From: Bog-473 sp036491435
GTDB lineage: Bacteria > Actinomycetota > Acidimicrobiia > Acidimicrobiales > RAAP-2
NCBI GenBank assembly: GCA_036491435.1
Contig: DASXBZ010000083.1
Coordinates: 1-7,205, forward strand
Direction of reading: 5' to 3'
Length of the DNA stretch: 7,205 nucleotides
The position numbers were made by a program, and so were the translations under genes. Of this stretch, positions 6,188 to 7,205 are shown piece after piece. Under the pieces are notes generated by a model. That model was given only the letters and a program-made list of their open reading frames with translations, searched no databases and was not told where the DNA came from. Position 1 is the stretch's first letter. Each line of letters opens with the position of its first letter.

Positions 6188-7205
6188 TCACTCCCACTCG
6201 ATCGTGCCGGGCGGCTTCGACGTCACGTCGAGAGCCACGCGGTTCACGCCGTCGACCTCGTTGATGATGCGCGAGGCGATGCGCTCGACCAGGTCGTAGG
6301 GCAGCCGCGCCCAGTCCGCGGTCATGGCGTCGTCGCTCGTGACGGCGCGGATCACGATCGGGTAGGCGTAGGTGCGCCCGTCGCCCATGACGCCGACCGT
6401 GCGCACCGCCGGCATCACCGCAAAGCTCTGCCACAGCTCGCGGTACAGCCCGGCGCGGCGGATCTCCTCGACGACCACCGCGTCGGCGTTGCGGAGGATC
6501 TCGGCGCGCTCGGGTGTGACCTCGCCGATGATGCGCACGCCGAGCCCGGGGCCCGGGAACGGCTGGCGCCACACGATCTCGTGCGGGAGCCCGAGCTCCT
6601 CGCCCACCGCGCGCACCTCGTCCTTGAACAGCAAGCGGAGCGGTTCGACCAGGTCGAAGTCGAGGTCCTCGGGCAGGCCGCCCACGTTGTGGTGCGACTT
6701 GATGTTGGCCGCGGTGTCGCTCCCCGACTCGATCACGTCGGGGTACAGCGTCCCCTGCACCAAGAACTTCGGCCCGTCGCCGGACCCGGTCGCCCCGTCA
6801 CCCGAGCCGCCGCCGTCCGAGCCCGACCCGCCCGCGCCCAGATCGCGCGCCACCTCCTCGAAGATCCGGATGAACAGCTCGCCGATGATCTTGCGCTTGC
6901 GCTCGGGGTCCGTCACGCCTGCCAACGCCGCGAAATAGCGGTCCGCCGCCTTCACGTGGACGAGATCAACCTTGAACTGGCGCCGGAACGTGTCCTCGAC
7001 CTGGTCCGCCTCGCCGGCCCGCATCAACCCCGTGTCCACGAACACGCACGTCAGCTGCGAGCCGACCGCCTTGTGCACCAACGCCGCCGCCACCGCCGAG
7101 TCCACCCCGCCGGACAGCGCGCACAACACCCGGTCCGAGCCCACCTGCGCCCGCACGGCCTCCACCTGCTGCTCGATGATCGAGACATGCGTCCACCCGG
7201 GCGCA
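6188..7205 (-). CDS. guaA: GMP synthase (glutamine-hydrolysing), C-terminal part; N-terminus beyond window
   Basis: The visible 339-codon stretch is the ATP pyrophosphatase and dimerisation part of GuaA, which converts XMP to GMP using ATP and ammonia from glutamine. The glutaminase domain lies outside the right edge. The fragment begins with the linker region ('WTHVSIIEQQ'), then the PP-loop 'LSGGVDS' (visible residues about 30-36), then 'GTLYPDVIESG', 'KSHHNVGGLPEDL', 'WRQPFPGPGLGVRIIGE' and the canonical end 'SKPPGTIEWE'. The open frame continues without a stop through 7205, so the GTG at 7165 is an internal Val codon and not the start. A 22-residue Gly/Ser/Asp insert at 6773-6838 interrupts the normal run between the 'RDL' helix and 'PKFLVQGTLYP'. 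GuaA is usually about 510-530 residues. pcrA follows 2 bp after the stop. Confidence 0.95.
   Translation of the reverse strand, partial: APGWTHVSIIEQQVEAVRAQVGSDRVLCALSGGVDSAVAAALVHKAVGSQLTCVFVDTGLMRAGEADQVEDTFRRQFKVDLVHVKAADRYFAALAGVTDPERKRKIIGELFIRIFEEVARDLGAGGSGSDGGGSGDGATGSGDGPKFLVQGTLYPDVIESGSDTAANIKSHHNVGGLPEDLDFDLVEPLRLLFKDEVRAVGEELGLPHEIVWRQPFPGPGLGVRIIGEVTPERAEILRNADAVVVEEIRRAGLYRELWQSFAVMPAVRTVGVMGDGRTYAYPIVIRAVTSDDAMTADWARLPYDLVERIASRIINEVDGVNRVALDVTSKPPGTIEWE
6191..6195 (-). promoter_or_regulatory. Ribosome binding site of pcrA inside the end of guaA
   Basis: GGGAG on the minus strand overlaps the last two sense codons of guaA (Trp-Glu) and sits five bases before the GTG at 6185. 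It favours that GTG over the one at 6191 and implies translational coupling of pcrA to guaA. Confidence 0.5.
6773..6838 (-). other. Gly/Ser/Asp-rich insert within guaA
   Basis: Sixty-six bases in frame encode 22 residues, almost all Gly, Ser and Asp with one Thr and two Ala (begins 'GAGGSGSDGG', ends 'GSGDG'). The normal GuaA segment here is a short connection between a helix and the strand of 'QGT(L/I)YPDVIES' (from memory of bacterial GuaA). The insert looks like a flexible surface loop. It is seen directly; the lack in relatives needs an alignment. Confidence 0.7.

Noticed and set aside
6186..6572. N-terminal extension of the pcrA frame up to 6572
   Set aside because: This part overlaps the conserved C-terminus of guaA in another frame and is an Arg/Gly/His-rich shadow; the start with a ribosome site is at 6185.

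Overview
The window is GC-rich, densely coding bacterial DNA. A likely F420-dependent (Ddn/DUF385-type) oxidoreductase and a tandem HD-GYP/LuxR fusion regulator point to an actinobacterium. The genus cannot be read from the sequence. No tRNA, rRNA, CRISPR array, insertion sequence or phage gene was seen.

Layout. At 1-299 (minus) is the N-terminal part of a deazaflavin-dependent nitroreductase-family protein that runs off the left edge. It is divergent from a large regulator at about 470-2050 (plus) with two degenerate HD-GYP-like domains and a C-terminal LuxR helix-turn-helix. A 106-bp gap with a GC-rich hairpin follows. Next is a tight plus-strand cluster: a SAM-dependent methyltransferase (2157-2834), a small cupin (2853-3224) and a SRPBCC protein (3217-3681). 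The spacings, 18 bp and then an 8-bp overlap, indicate one operon. This cluster ends only 14 bp from the convergent end of pcrA.

The right half is minus strand and is housekeeping: guaA (GMP synthase; its 3' two thirds are visible, and it runs off the right edge) followed 2 bp later by pcrA, a UvrD/PcrA superfamily 1 helicase. The ribosome binding site of pcrA lies inside the last codons of guaA. Both proteins carry low-complexity additions: a 22-residue Gly/Ser/Asp insert within the GuaA synthetase domain, and an approximately 85-residue acidic/basic N-terminal tail on PcrA that contains a 9-bp DNA tandem repeat.

The part most likely to be uncharacterised is the regulator plus the methyltransferase-cupin-SRPBCC operon. 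The regulator has lost HD-GYP catalytic residues and looks like a sensor/transcription factor. The three enzymes look like a small-molecule modification cassette of unknown substrate. That the regulator controls the operon, or the divergent oxidoreductase, is inferred from position only.
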